Shown in pieces: positions 32,816 to 44,765 of a DNA stretch of 64,000 bases; within the stretch, counting starts at the first letter, position 1, and each line of letters starts with the position of its first letter. The notes under the pieces are model-generated. The model did not search any database, was not told the DNA's origin, and saw only the letters and a list, made by a program, of their open reading frames with translations. The stretch is taken from assembly GCF_021347895.1 (NCBI RefSeq), contig NC_067131.1, positions 10,258,653 through 10,322,652 of the forward strand. The letters run 5' to 3'. The DNA comes from Acanthochromis polyacanthus. Lineage: Eukaryota > Chordata > Actinopteri > Pomacentridae. A program made the translations under genes and the position numbers.

Positions 32816-33599
32816 ATAAAATATACCACATACATGAAGAAAAGTGCCATTTTAATACTCATAAAATAATCATACAAAACATAAAAAATCCTTAAAATTC
32901 AATTTTTCATTTAGCACCAAACAAAGAGTTGTAGTTTGACCAGCCGCAGCCGATTCATGGCTCCAGTGATTTTAGTGGCTCTACAGGGTACAAGAGTAAA
33001 GTTACTGAATAAATGTGCAGTGTCTCTTTTCGCTGTTGCAGCGGTTTTGCTATTTGCAGACGGTCCCTGTTCACTCGTTGCACCGCCGGCTGCTCATAGA
33101 CGCCAATGTTATTTCTGTAGCTTGAAATACAGCGACTTTTGATAAAATTGGCCTTGTAGCACATTGTCTACCTTACAACGATTTGAAAGAGGCATCGTTC
33201 ATGTTTTGACAACATATATCTCATGAGTTATTGATGCCGGAAGTCCGAATCTGTGAATATCTTTCCAACTTTACCGAACTCCGCCAGATTAATTGTAAAC
33301 TAAACTAATGCACGTGTCTGAGTTTGCAAAGAACTAAAACTGGACTTAATTTACAGCAATTTAGGCTGTACAATGGGCTGATTCATACGCCAATTGCCAC
33401 GATTCATAATCTCAAATTATGTTTGTTTTGTTATTAAGCCTCCTTAGCCTCCTTGCATTAGAAGGCTAATGTGTCACCGGCCCGGCTCGTTAGCGTGCAA
33501 GCTAAGCAGTACCGTCTTTCGTCCATAAACTGTATATCAATTAAAACAGTACAGTTTCATGAAATAAATAAATTACAAGAAGTTGGATGTGTTATTTAC

Positions 33600-33735
33600 T
33601 TGACCTGTGAGGCGTCACCTGCCCCGGTAGGTCCACCGGGTCCACCCGGCGTCTACTCTTTATAAATGGCGCATGCGCGTTTGGAGCAATCTGTGTTCGA
33701 TTACCTTCCCCTGTGACCTATGTGACGTCATTCCA
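33600..33735 (+). promoter_or_regulatory. Promoter-like cluster (TATA, NRF1-type and CRE motifs)
   Basis: TTTATAAATGG at about 33660, the palindrome GCGCATGCGC at 33669-33678 (NRF1 consensus core) and TGACGTCA at 33723-33730 (full CRE) occur within 75 bases, next to a CG-rich stretch. No adjoining gene is recognised, so this is a motif-based suggestion only. Confidence 0.35.
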
Positions 33736-33931
33736 GTATTTTTCTACTCGTACCCATAAACTTGAATTCGTCCTCACAGGGAAGACTTCGTAGTCGTAGA
33801 AATTAGAGTTGCACTCACAACTTTTAGGTTCATACTCGTAAAAACAATCCTAACCCTTAATTTATCAAACTCATGCATATGACAGCAGAATTTTGTGTAC
33901 ACATTTTTTATTAACATACAAATGTTTAACA

Positions 33932-34171
33932 TTACGAATACGAATGGTTAGAATCGTGGATGAATACTTTTGACAGTAATCTTATTCCATACACCATCAG
34001 CTTGTCATACAGTCCATGTTCAGGCCTTCTCAGTATCCACTGTCTGACCCACACAACTCTGTCTCTCCTTCTTCTCTCTCTTCTCCTTCTGTCAACAGTT
34101 TGTTGCAATCTGAGGAGGTTCTGATTCTGCTGCTGGACTAGTGCACCAATCATAAGTCTCTCAGCATCCAT
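33932..34171 (-). pseudogene. Harbinger transposase N-terminal fragment, inverted copy
   Basis: On the minus strand it reads MDAERLMIGALVQQQNQNLL, then the Arg-rich patch and RPEHGLYDKLMV, after which homology to element A is lost at about 33985. It is the same N-terminal segment as in element A, with one codon lost near the start. Confidence 0.75.
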
Positions 34172-34870
34172 GGTGATACAGTTTTACTGTAACTTTGAGC
34201 AAATTCGATATAGATGAGGTCTGAACTCAACGGCAGCTTGATTCCAAATGAGCTCCTGGTCCATTTCTCCCCGTATTTACAGCCAAATTCTGGTCCCGCT
34301 CCGACACCTCTATACCAACGCCAAACCAAAGTTCATCGCCGCCATGGATCGCTGCTTCAACGCCCGACACCGTTCCAGCAACCCCGTGTCCGCTCGTAAA
34401 ACGCTTACAACCGCTCCACCGAAGTTTGTGCAACGTTTAATCGCCTCCCGGGCAACGCTGGCGAAGCAGCGGTGGTCCAGTGTTCAAGATTTCTGCGTTG
34501 GCCGAGCGGACCCAAGCGTCCACGAACTTGTGTCTAGCGGTGCCAAACTTTGATTGGGCGTTGGTGGAGCAGGGGTGAACATTGCCGGGGCGGAAAATTG
34601 CCCCCTCCTCACCGCTCGCAATATTTTGTGCAGCTCAAAACTTTCAGAGCGGTAGGAGGGCCCCTCCAGAAACATCAGCGGTGGCCGAGCGTATACGGCG
34701 TTGCTTTAACGGGGGCCAACTTCTGTTAAACGGTGGTGAGCGGTGATGATTTTTTTTCACCGTTCAAGGAACGCTCCAGCAAAGTCCGCCCGAACTTTGC
34801 TGGAGCGTTCCTGGAGCGGTGAAAAAAATTCATTACAGCTGTGATGAATTTACAGTAAAACTGTATCACC

Positions 34871-35125
34871 ATGGATGCTGAGAGACTTGCTATGATTGGT
34901 GCACTAGTCCAGCAGCAGAATCAGAACCTCCTCAGATTGCAACAAGCTGTTGACAGAAGGAGAAGAGAGAGAAGAAGGAGAGACAGAGAATCAGAACTTG
35001 TATCAAAACGATCCATTCAGCTCCGTAGTCACAAGCGGTATGCCGCTAAACCAACTTTATACCCCCGCCAAGCCAACGCCCGCATGCGCAGAATGCCGCT
35101 ATACCAACGCTCGCGTCACCGCTAA
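34871..35125 (+). pseudogene. Harbinger transposase N-terminal fragment, direct copy
   Basis: The frame begins MDAERLAMIGALVQQQNQNL and keeps the Arg-rich patch, but jumps at about codon 39 to subterminal sequence. It is the shortest of the three N-terminal pieces in this window. Confidence 0.72.
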
Positions 35126-36169
35126 ACCAACGCTTAAGCAACGCCGGCTTCAGCGGTGCACCGCTAAACCAACGCCGTGTTTTCGATTTTTTCTCATTTT
35201 GTGCGCGGTGACGAGCGTTGTCGAAATTCGCCCCCCCCTCCCTACCGTTCAAGGAACGCTCCAGCAAAGTTCGGGCGGTGTGACCGGGCCTTAAGATGGT
35301 CAAAACAGCTCCTGAGGTTCTAATACCAAGGAAGAATTTACATTAAATCCAGTTTTACAGTCATTTCAACACACACACACACACATGGGCTCACACTCCT
35401 CAGAGATAGGCAGCATCTCTTGCCAGAAGCAGGCGGGCGCTCTGTTCACAGTAAAGGATTTCTCATTTGTTGAGCTGTCAGTCAAAATGCGTTCTGTCAA
35501 AAAAGAAACTCATTTCATGCTTGGCCTCTGTGAATCATAATGGTGTGAGAGCCGGACTGAAATTGACAGTGTTTAGAGGAGGAGATTTGCAGAATAAACC
35601 AAATGTGCCCTGAAAATAAATGCATTCACATTTTGTTCCACTGTTTTTGTTTTTTTAAGTCTCTTATCTTCAAATGAAGCAGGTAATGCGGATAAAAAGG
35701 CGTTAGTTGTCATAACAACAGGAATTTTCAGATTAGCTTGAGCACTGTAAATGTGCATTTTTTGTTTTGTTTTGTTTTGTTTTTTTTTGCATGAGAAACC
35801 AGTGGCTCAATTTTATAGCACAGCAAAGTTCAAAAAGACGGAAAATTTCCAAACGCTCGCTCTGATGGATTCCCTCTATCTTCCTGAGCAGAAAGAAATG
35901 TCATTAAATACCAAGGGCACGGGGACACGGTATCTGGATTGCATTCTGTGGTGCGGTTTGAGATTTCTGCTGATAATGATGGTGCATGTGATGTGCTATA
36001 ATAATTGTCTCTTATCTAAAATGAAACATCTAACTGTGTTGCCACAGGATGGGATGCTGGCGAGGAAGGTAGTCTACCGAGGAAGCACAATAAACAGCTG
36101 CTGGAAGGAGACTGGTTTTAAAAGCATCTTGCTGCATTTTACTGGATTAGCATGTACAACCCGTCAAGT

Positions 36170-36890
36170 GATATATTTTTTTTCTGCCATTTTACTAGAT
36201 GTGATCTGAAAATTACCAGAACAGGGAAAAGCATTGAAAAATATCTTTAGTACTCAATACATGTAGTTTCTCTTTCAAATAATGATATTTTTCTCTATTT
36301 AAATGAAGTCAAATAAAAATAAATAAATGCCAGAATTATATAGTCAAACTTTGTAGAAGCACAAATTACTATTTATAAAATTACAGATTTTTGATGTCGA
36401 TATTACATATAGTTGAGCCTCTTTTGTTTTTTTGTTTTTTTTAACAGTCAATGCAAATTATTCCCTTTTTCTGTAATTTTATCAGATGTTATCTATAATT
36501 TAACAAAACAACGAGAATCTAAATAACTACATTTAAAAATTATTTTTTAAAATTTTTATAATCTTTTATATACATATTTTATCTTGCAATTAACCACAAA
36601 CATCTAGAAAATAATTAATTAATGGAGATTAAATACAGCAATAATTCTATAATTTTACAGTCAAATGTTGTAAAAGAATCATTTGAAAAAATATATATAT
36701 AGCTTTTGATTTGGCCATGACTCACACATTTGGGCTTCTATTTATTTAGTTATTAATTTTAATTATTTTTATTTTACCAGTTATTATCTGGAATTTACTA
36801 AAGATGCAAAATCTGTACAATAACAATAAATTATATAATTAAAAAAAATTACAGTTCCAAAACTGTTAAATAATATACATTTTTAAAAAT
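36170..36890. repeat. Degenerate AT-rich repeat units
   Basis: At least three diverged copies of a unit containing TTTTCTGTAATTTTA, AGATGTTATCT and AATTTAACAAAACA followed by a CTGTAAAATAACAGTAAA-like stretch, near 36175, 36470 and 36770. The same unit recurs at 41900-42800. Confidence 0.6.
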
Positions 36891-37067
36891 TGTTTATCTT
36901 CCTGGGTTATTCTGCTGGTTGCTTGACAACCACTCCCAGGACAAATATAGTCCCATAATAATCACATAAACACACAATCCCTCAGTTGAAAAAAAAATTG
37001 TTTTTACACTTCTGTGTCTGTATGATGTTTTTTTTAATTAAAAAGAAAGAAAAGAAACACATAATAA

Positions 37068-37116
37068 ATAGATAGATAGATAGATACTTTATTAATCTCC
37101 AAAGAGAAATTCACAA
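37068..37116 (-). repeat. GATA-repeat tail of an interspersed element
   Basis: ATAGATAGATAGATAGATAC is followed by TTTATTAATCTCCAAAGAGA and AATTCACA. The reverse complement (...AATAAAGTATCTATC) is a common 3' end of teleost retroelements. Only the tail is present; family not assigned. Confidence 0.5.
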
Positions 37117-40100
37117 TAATGCATTATTTGATGAGTTGTAGGGTTGGTAGGTAGGTTGATTTTGTTACATTTGGACACAACCAGGCTAGCTGTTTCCTTC
37201 TCATTCCAGTCTTTATGCTAAGCTAAGCTAACTCGCTCTAGCTTCATCCAACCAGCAGACTATTTTCTAAAATTCCTGTCCGCATTAAAGCAATAAACAG
37301 CTTCGTCACATGTTACCACTATTTGTTCAACGTGCAGGGAACACAACAGCACAGCTGATGAGGGGGGAGATTTTTTAGCAAGATCACACTTGTCCCAAAG
37401 GACAAAATAAGAATCTATCAAAGCATATTTTTCTTGGCTTACACTGCAGGACCGTTAATGTTTTTATTTTGACAGTATATTCTATGTACGGCATGATTTC
37501 TACTCCCAACATCTCTAAAAAGATGAAATACAGAAAAATAATATCTAAAATGTTTCCATGTTTGTCCTGGAAAATCAGCTCCCTTCAAAAGAGTGAGTCA
37601 GAAACCCAAAACATTAAATACACAAAAAATCTGAATGGCTCCAGCTGTGGATTTCCGTAGCTGTGTTCAAAGCTCTTATTGTCCTCTTCGGTGAATCATT
37701 GCCATCTTGAGCGCAGTTCCATTACTGAAAAAAACTGAGGGTTTTGTCAGTGGCACTGACCCTCAGGAATGGAGGATGCACACTTGAGGAAAATGTCTTA
37801 CCCAAAATGCATCACAATCTAATTTTCATTCATTTCTAAGAGGCTTTCATCATCTTTTGCTCTCAGCTTATGCCTGCTGAAGAGTAAATATGTTGATTCT
37901 GAAATGCCCCTTCTCTAAAAATGATTATATATAATGCAGTGTAGGACGGTGTTGCACCGTGTTAAAGAGAAGTGAGATGATGACGGTCTCTGCCATCTTC
38001 AAAAGGAGTTTTTTTAAAAGGAAAGAACGAGAAAATGCAAAAGGTTGGGCATAGTCGTGTCCATAATACAGTTGATATTGAAATAAAAATCTAAATTTTG
38101 AATTCTCTAATGTAAAGAATAAGAATTTAATGGAAATTTGTGCCGTGTTTCCGGCCTTCTGAAGCTACCAGTGAGATTTCTTCATGTCTGCTGATGATTC
38201 ATCCCATGCTGAGGTTGGTGACCCTCATCAGCCTCCACTTCCTCTGAATGGCACAGTGATGGTGGTGATGCCCTCTGAATATCAGAGGCATGACTCCTCT
38301 GTTTCAGATTTAAACAACTAAAACTATACGAGTCTAAATCCTAATATATCTGCATGATAAGAAGTGTATATCATCACGAAGACATGCTTCACAATTGGCT
38401 GTTTTATTTTTGTAATATATATTATAATTGTTTTTTTTAATAGATTCTCCGTTTTGCTAATTTACAGATAATAACTAGTAAAATCCCATTTTTTTTAAAG
38501 AAGTGCACAAACTGTAAAAACATCCACGTCAAAAATCAGTATTTTAACAAATAGTAAGTCATTCTTTTACAGTGTTCTACTAAAAACTTGCTTTTTTTCT
38601 CCAATGTTTACTGTATTTAAATTACAAAACAGTGTTGAAAATTATTTCACAGATATTTAGTTGAATTTAAAAAAAATGCTTTGTATATTAAGGATTGAAA
38701 GATGGCTAAAAAATCTTGTACCTGTTTTGTTAAATTACATTTGAGTAGTAAGTTACAGTAAGTCTGGTAGAATTGCAAAAAATATATTAATTTAAATGAA
38801 TAAAGAAATCAAAAATGTATATTTTTTACAAGTAACAATTTGTTCTTTTACTATGTGTGCCTATAAAATTATGCTACTTTACTCTATTTAAATCCACTAA
38901 AACATATAATTATTTAATGGGTTATCGCCATTTTCTCAGTTTTTTGGTTTTACTTTACAATGTTTTTTTTTAATGTGACAGTATTTATTCCATCATTACT
39001 TACATATTTTTTCTGGTGCTAGATATTCAAAGTTTTTAGCAGGGCTTGTTTTAGATTTTTTATTCATGATTTTTTTTAGTCATTTTTCATTGTTTTCATT
39101 GTCTTTCTGAAAACAATGTTTATTTATGCTAAAATTTGTGTTTTCTGTTCGTGATCTGTTCTGGCACCATGTCATCGTCCTTTATTGAGAAACTATGATA
39201 ATGTGAGAGGAACTAAAATGGAAAAAATGTGAGGACAAACACCTTCCTCTCACCAGTGTTGTAAATCAATCACAGAAAATTAAGTGTGAGGTTTGATGAC
39301 ATTGGTTGCCAGGTTTTGTTATACTAAAGAGCTCTCCTGCTCAAAATGAACTTCATCCTCATTCTTCTTATTTTTGTGAGTCATAGCTGTCGTCGTATTC
39401 CAAAATAGTACTTTTTTTTCATGAGCAGAAGGCCATCAGATACGAATTGCTATTGATTTAGCTTTGATTTGAACTTTAAAGCTTTAAAAACCTCATCAAA
39501 AATCAGTTCAGGAGACTTTTGTCTTTTACATTTTTCAATACTTTTTACTTAGAGCACAGTGGACTAGTATGTCTGTCTTACCCTAAATTTATGGATAAAG
39601 CTAAATAACAATAACTGGGTTAATCATCCAATTAGTCACATCTCAAGGACATGAAATCCTTGGATGCTCTGAAATGAATGATTAAAATTCTACTTACTGC
39701 GGGAATGTATTTTGCTAATAACTAGACCTACTGAGCATCAAATTGAATGTGAAGGTGGATATTGTCGTCACGCTCAGATACTCTTTACCGCTGTGGGTTT
39801 CGCTGTTCCAAGCTGTGAACTGCAGTTATTGTGTGGCTGCTGCTTCCACAATGCTGCCATTCTTACATTCTCTCTCCATCAATTCGAAATGAACCACTCA
39901 CATCCTTCAAGTGCCATCTCAATCAAACTTTGAAGTCAAAAGACGGAGTGAAATGCATTTAAAGAAGAAAAAAAAAAGAATGTTGCCATGGCGACCAGGT
40001 TAAACTGAAACACCGAATCGTGGCTGGTTTCCTCGTGATTCTGGTTTGCGGCGGAATAAAAATGTCCCTTTAATGAAAGCACTCGAGGTGATGATGGAGC

Positions 40101-41829
40101 CGAGCACTGGTATTAACTTTGATGCAGGGAACACGCTGATTGGACTTGAGCTTCATGGAAATGGAGGCTGTACATACCCTAATCCAACTCTAACAACAGG
40201 AGGCTGATTCTGCTTCGGTGCATCCTGTCTGAGGTGAACTTCGCGTGAGAGCGTGTGGCTATTTCACTCTGTGTTGTTTTCCTTTGTATCCAAGCAAAGA
40301 CATCAGGAGAGCTGATATCTTACACCCTTGTCTCTGCCTGTATGTGCACATGTGCTCCTTTATTTTTAGGGCGGCTGCCTTGTGGCGGGGTCAAGCAGGG
40401 TGCCAGAGGACTTCAGTGAGAAGGACATAGCTCAAACTCCAAGTATATTTCCACCGTGCATCCATCACTGTCCATCTGACAGCTGATCCAGACGCACACC
40501 ACCAGGTTGGCCGCGGCACACGGAGGCATGTGCCCGTGTCACTGTACTCCTGAATTCATCCGCAGGCATCTGCTTTTGAACACAGCCCAACAATGTTAAT
40601 GAGGGGGTCTGCATGGGGAGGGATTGGGGCATGATGGCTGGTGATAGGCCCCTGTGGCACACAAACAGCACCTAAAGGTGGAGGGGATTTGACATGTCAG
40701 ACCAATACATTTTCCTCTGACCCCCTCTGTCTTAGTCCCAGTGACCATTATGTGGTAGCAGGTTTATAATGGGACTGTTTGTGGATGTACATTAGCATTG
40801 TTGTGTGGCAGTAAAAATGCCAGCAGGTGTTTGACAAAGACTTTAAAGTGAGGCCATTCAAAAATGCACTTTCACTGGTCTAAGTGAGCAAATAATAGAG
40901 CCCTTACAGCGTCCCCTTTTACTGCAGGTGAATATTTAGCCTATTATGGTTGTATATTGTCTGCTGCTATTGTCAGTTTGTAATTCAAAGCCTGTATTAC
41001 AAACTGAAGGTGAAAAATTTGAAAGATGTCAGATTGGTGCAGATAATGGAAAAATCGGTTAAACTGTCACAAGCATAAAACTTGACATTACTTATGAGTC
41101 GGCAATTAAGAAAAAAATGCTTAAAATTATCGGAGTTTTTCAAAATTGTGGATGTTAAAGCCATATTTTTTTTATTTTTATGAACGTCTTCAAACTCTGT
41201 TATCCGTTTTCTATGATATTAACATTGTTTCATACATTTCTGACACCTTAGAATTCGACTTTGGAAGCAGAAAAATCTATGAACCTTCTAAATAAAATCT
41301 TGTTTATGGTCTTGTTGTCAAATTTAATAGAAGAGTGTTTGCTATTTGTATAACAATTAATTGGCCCGGTCATGAAGTGTATAGGCTAAATTATGTCTAA
41401 TTATGTTGCTTAATTCCATATATTTTACCACCAAAACCCAACAAATCACTCTACGATCATGCAGTTTGAAAACGTTTAAAATTGCATGTTGGAAGTACAT
41501 TTTGCCATTGTCCTTTTGCAACATTCTTTTATGAAAAATTGCCCTGTGTCAGTTTTGATGCCTGTATGGCAAAATGAATGATTCTCTTCATATTTGCAGT
41601 TAACTGCCTATCTATCTTCACTATCAGGAAGGAAGGATGGAACAAAAAACAGTCCAGTTGGGTGAAGATGGGTGAACGTTATGTGGATGTCAATGATGCA
41701 CTGAATATGACAGAGGACTGATAGGATTGGTACACATCTGCACTTCATTAATGAAGATGTCAATGCCTCACATTATTGAGAAGAAATCCTCACACAAAGT
41801 AATGATATTTGCTGATTTGAGCAGAAAAA

Positions 41830-42800
41830 AGTGTCATTTGTGGTCAAACATTGTAGAAAACAACAAATCCCATTTATAAAAATACAGATTTTTGGACATT
41901 ATTTACACATTTGGCCTGTTTTATTTTACGGTTAACATGCTAATACTTTTTTCTGTAATTGTACTCAGCCTTTTCTGTAATTTAACAAGACAAAGGAAAT
42001 CTGTAAAATAACAGTAAATTGTTGATAAAAATGTAAATGTTTCACTTTTGCAGTGTACACTGTAAAAAAAAAAATCCTGAAAAACAGTGTGGTTTCACTG
42101 TCACACATTGTGAGAAAACACATTACTATTTGTACAAATACAGGTTGTGCAGAGTTTTGGCCTGCTTTTGGTTTACAATCGACATGGAAATTAATATATT
42201 TTTCTGAGATTTTATTAGATGGTATCTGTAATTAAACAAAACAGGGTACATCTGTAAAAAAAAAAAAAAAGAACCTGTTTATGTAGTTATTTACCGTCTT
42301 TCAGTTCCTCAATATGCATAGTTGTTCTTTCAAACATCATTTTAGGGTCTCATCTGTTAAAAAAAAAAAAATACAGATTCTTCATGTGGACATTATTTAC
42401 ATTTTTTGTGTATATTTTTACAGTTAATGTAATGCATTAATGTAATTTTTTTCTGTGACTTTACTGGCTATTATAAGTGATTTACCTGAACAGGTTTTTT
42501 TTTGGACAATTGTGGCCTGTTTTTTTGTTTGTTTTGTTTTTGGTAATATACAAAATATTGTGTTTGTTCAATATACATATTCTGTCTTTCAAATGCTGGA
42601 AAACATCTGTAAAATAATGATTTTTTTTTCAACTTTTGCTATAGACATTATTTACAGTTTGCATCCTTTTTTCTTTAAAAAAAAAATCAGTGAACATGTC
42701 AACAAATTGTTTTTGAATGTGATTTTACTAGATATAACCCCTAACTTCACAAAATAGGGATAGTCTTTAAAATACCAGTAAAATGCTTTTAAAAACTGCA
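41830..42800. repeat. Cluster of four to five diverged ~200 bp units
   Basis: Successive units near 41860, 42060, 42270, 42490 and 42620 share ACAGATTTT..ATTATTTACA, TTTTTCTGTAATTTTACT, AACAAAACAGGG and CTGTAAAATAACAG motifs at roughly 200 bp spacing. They are too diverged for a young satellite and share the unit seen at 36-37 kb. Confidence 0.6.
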
Positions 42801-43049
42801 AACAGAAAGTTGATTTCCATGTGGCTTCCTGGTTACTCCCTGTAGCCAATTAAGTCAATCAACATTTAGAGCATTTTTTTTTTTTTGCAGAAAAAGAAAT
42901 TAAAATGACGGATTGTGCTCCACAATTATGTCCACGTCCTTTGAGCAGCTTTAAAAAGTTACTGGTGTCTCTTATTCCTGTTTCCATCTCTCCACCCATC
43001 CTCTGTTTCTCACCTTCCGCTTTCATTCGTCTTCTGTTTCTTTTTTCTG

Positions 43050-43260
43050 TCTCTCTCGTCCTCGTGCGCGGTGATTCGGTATCTCCCTCGCGCAGACGGC
43101 AGCGGCACGGCGCACGCACATTACCCGCGTGGTTTATCTTTCCTTGACTCGCTCGAGGGACCGAGACGCTCGCAGCTGAGCTCGCGCTGTGATCTGAGGC
43201 AGCTGGAAATGGACAACGGAGGAGCCGTGAAAGCGTCTCACACAGGTAGGGGAAAGACGC
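43050..43260 (+). promoter_or_regulatory. CpG-rich stretch, candidate promoter
   Basis: A local rise in CpG (CGTGCGCGGTGATTCGG, GCAGCGGCACGGCGCACGCA, GAGACGCTCGCAGCTGAGCT) in an otherwise AT-rich area, ending in a possible first coding exon. The preceding 150 bases are pyrimidine-rich. This is the expected look of a vertebrate promoter. Confidence 0.5.
43209..43245 (+). CDS. Candidate first coding exon of an unidentified gene
   Basis: An ATG in a fair context (GGAAATGG) opens MDNGGAVKASHT, followed by a donor at 43246 (ACACAG then GTAGGGG, phase 1). It sits in the CpG-rich stretch. I do not recognise the protein and could not find the next exon in the following 20 kb, so the gene, if real, has a long first intron or continues past the window. 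In human the next gene after RAB5C is KAT2A as I recall, but this N-terminus is not obviously KAT2A. Confidence 0.35.
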
Positions 43261-43961
43261 GATTATTTCTGGTTTATTTCTACACGAGGTTTGTGGCGTT
43301 TTCGGGGTCGTTTTGGACGCTTGGACTGCTCTTGTATGTCGAGCAAGTGTCTCTACAATGAGTCTCCGCTTGTCCTTTAATGGTTGTTTTTGGCTGAAAG
43401 TGTCTCAAACGAGCAAATATTGTGTATTTATTATATTGTCTAAATAATGTTTAATTGGTCCTGTATGGACAACAGCAGGTCTGCAGGTGTTTTACTTTTC
43501 TTAAATCCACATATTTCCTCGGTGTTGCTTTTCCATACCGCTGTAGCTACTTTTACATAAAAATTAAACTTATAGATTAGAGTTACTGAGCCAGTTTGTT
43601 TGAAGAACTTGAATATTAGCCAATAGCTCCTAAGATAGTTGACTCCAATTTAAAATAGCTTAAACTGTATTTTCCTTTCTGAGTGGTAAGTGGCTTAGTT
43701 TTTTTTGTGTGGCTACAAAGGGCTGTTATTGAAAAGAATATTGCGTTTTAGAGGCACCCATATCAGATTCATTCATCATCGTTAATTATATTATATTATA
43801 TTATATAAGGCTGTGTTAATCATATTCATTAAGAAATGCTGTCTTGATGCTGCTGTGGTCCGGTTGATGGAGGTCAAAGGCATAACTGGGTTGATGAATA
43901 AGTAATTATTTAAATCTTGTCATTCAGCTAAGTCTTCCCAGACTCTTACTGAAGATATAAC

Positions 43962-44000
43962 TGTGTGTGTGTGCGTGCGCGTGTGTGTGCGTGTGTGTGC
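43962..44000. repeat. Short GT/GC microsatellite
   Basis: Mixed GT and GC dinucleotides (TGTGTGTGTGTGCGTGCGCG), about 39 bases. Confidence 0.85.
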
Positions 44001-44239
44001 ACAGATGAGTGTCGGCCACCAGAGGTATTCTATTGAGCAAATTGTGAATTAAATCGCTGATTGAAAACAAGAGACAACTTTACAGGCATCAATGCGGAAT
44101 TATTCATTGGTTGTCTTTATGGTTACCAGTCTTTTTTCAGTAGGTCTTCTTTGTTTTGTGAAATGGGGTCATGTTGGATTTATTTTTATTTTTTTGGAGA
44201 GGCAACCAAATATGCTTAGTGTTGTGGAAGTAATAGACA

Positions 44240-44765
44240 TACAGATAGGCAACAAATTAGGGGGAAAAAAACCTGAACCCTTGTGCCCTGCAGTAAGGTG
44301 ATTTGGTGACTCTATTATGTTGTGGGGAGCATTTTACCTGGTGTATTTTGGGTTTATTTGTTCCGTTAGAGGGATGAGTCGCTGCAAATCAGTGCATGGT
44401 TGTTCTGAACGATCAACTTTATTGTATGATGAAATGTTTTTATGGTGATGAGAGTGGCTTCTTCCAGGATGACAATGCTCCCATCCTTTGACCATGAAGG
44501 CTCAGTGAATGGGTTGCTGAGGATGAAAATGACGCAAATCATATGCTGTAGCTTTCACAGTCACCAGATCTCAACCTGACATGTTATTTGCTGCTCTCAA
44601 TCCTCATCAAAACACCAAATGAGGGAACACCTACAACAATGATGCACCCTCCCTCCAGCAAACATCCATAGATTTATAGAATCAATACCAGTGTGCATTG
44701 ACGGTAGCTTTGTGGACAGACACCTTACTAAGACAGTTTATTTGAGGTTTTTCTTTTAATTTGTC
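44240..44765 (+). pseudogene. Decayed Tc1/mariner transposase, C-terminal part
   Basis: Nucleotide sequence follows the 3' half of a common fish Tc1-like element: TATTATGTTGTGGGGAGC, a frame reading SGFFQDDNAPI (the transposase FQDDNAP block with its second catalytic Asp), CACAGTCACCAGATCTCAAC (SPDLN block) and CATCAAAACACCAAATGAGG. It ends with CACCTTACTAAGACAGTTTA and TTTAATTTGTCACCCGT. Frameshifts and stops break the frame throughout. The N-terminal half and 5' end are absent. Confidence 0.75.

Larger units (their letters stand above)
32489..33985. other. Foreign segment inside the Harbinger composite
   Basis: It starts GCCCGGTCTCACGGGGATTC, which looks like another transposon end, and has strong hairpins (listed separately), CpG-rich patches and a promoter-like cluster near 33600-33735. 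It ends where the inverted Harbinger transposase sequence begins. No matching inverted end was found, so its own class is unknown. Open frames are short and unsupported. Confidence 0.5.
32300..35291. mobile_element. Composite Harbinger: two copies fused head to head
   Basis: Both outer ends are copies of the right end of element A: the left end reads AGGCCCGGTCACACCACCCG then CCTTGAACGGTAGGGAGG, and the right end is its inverse, ending GTGTGACCGGGCCT. TAA flanks the whole (32297-32299 and 35292-35294), a single 3 bp target duplication. In the middle (34768-34811) two left ends meet back to back, each lacking the outer AGGCCCGGTCACACC. An inverted N-terminal transposase piece lies at 34171-33986 and a direct one at 34871-35000. 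The left half also contains unrelated DNA (32489-33985). The structure implies that an inverted dimer inserted as one unit. Confidence 0.8.
35295..43049. other. Long AT-rich intergenic region
   Basis: No gene recognised over 7.7 kb. It holds many degenerate copies of an AT-rich unit, a GATA-type repeat tail and scattered short open frames without family features. The 152-codon frame at 35751-36209 has a Phe-rich start from a poly-T tract and is probably chance. Confidence 0.5.

Noticed and set aside
33471..33665. Short collagen-like peptide (APVGPPGPPG) in an open frame
   Set aside because: Only two Gly-X-Y steps in a 64-codon frame inside a transposon composite; a chance result of CCGGGTCCACCCGG-type sequence.
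35751..36209. 152-codon open frame
   Set aside because: It begins in a poly-T tract giving a Phe/Cys-rich start and has no family features. It also overlaps the start of the degenerate AT-rich repeat region.
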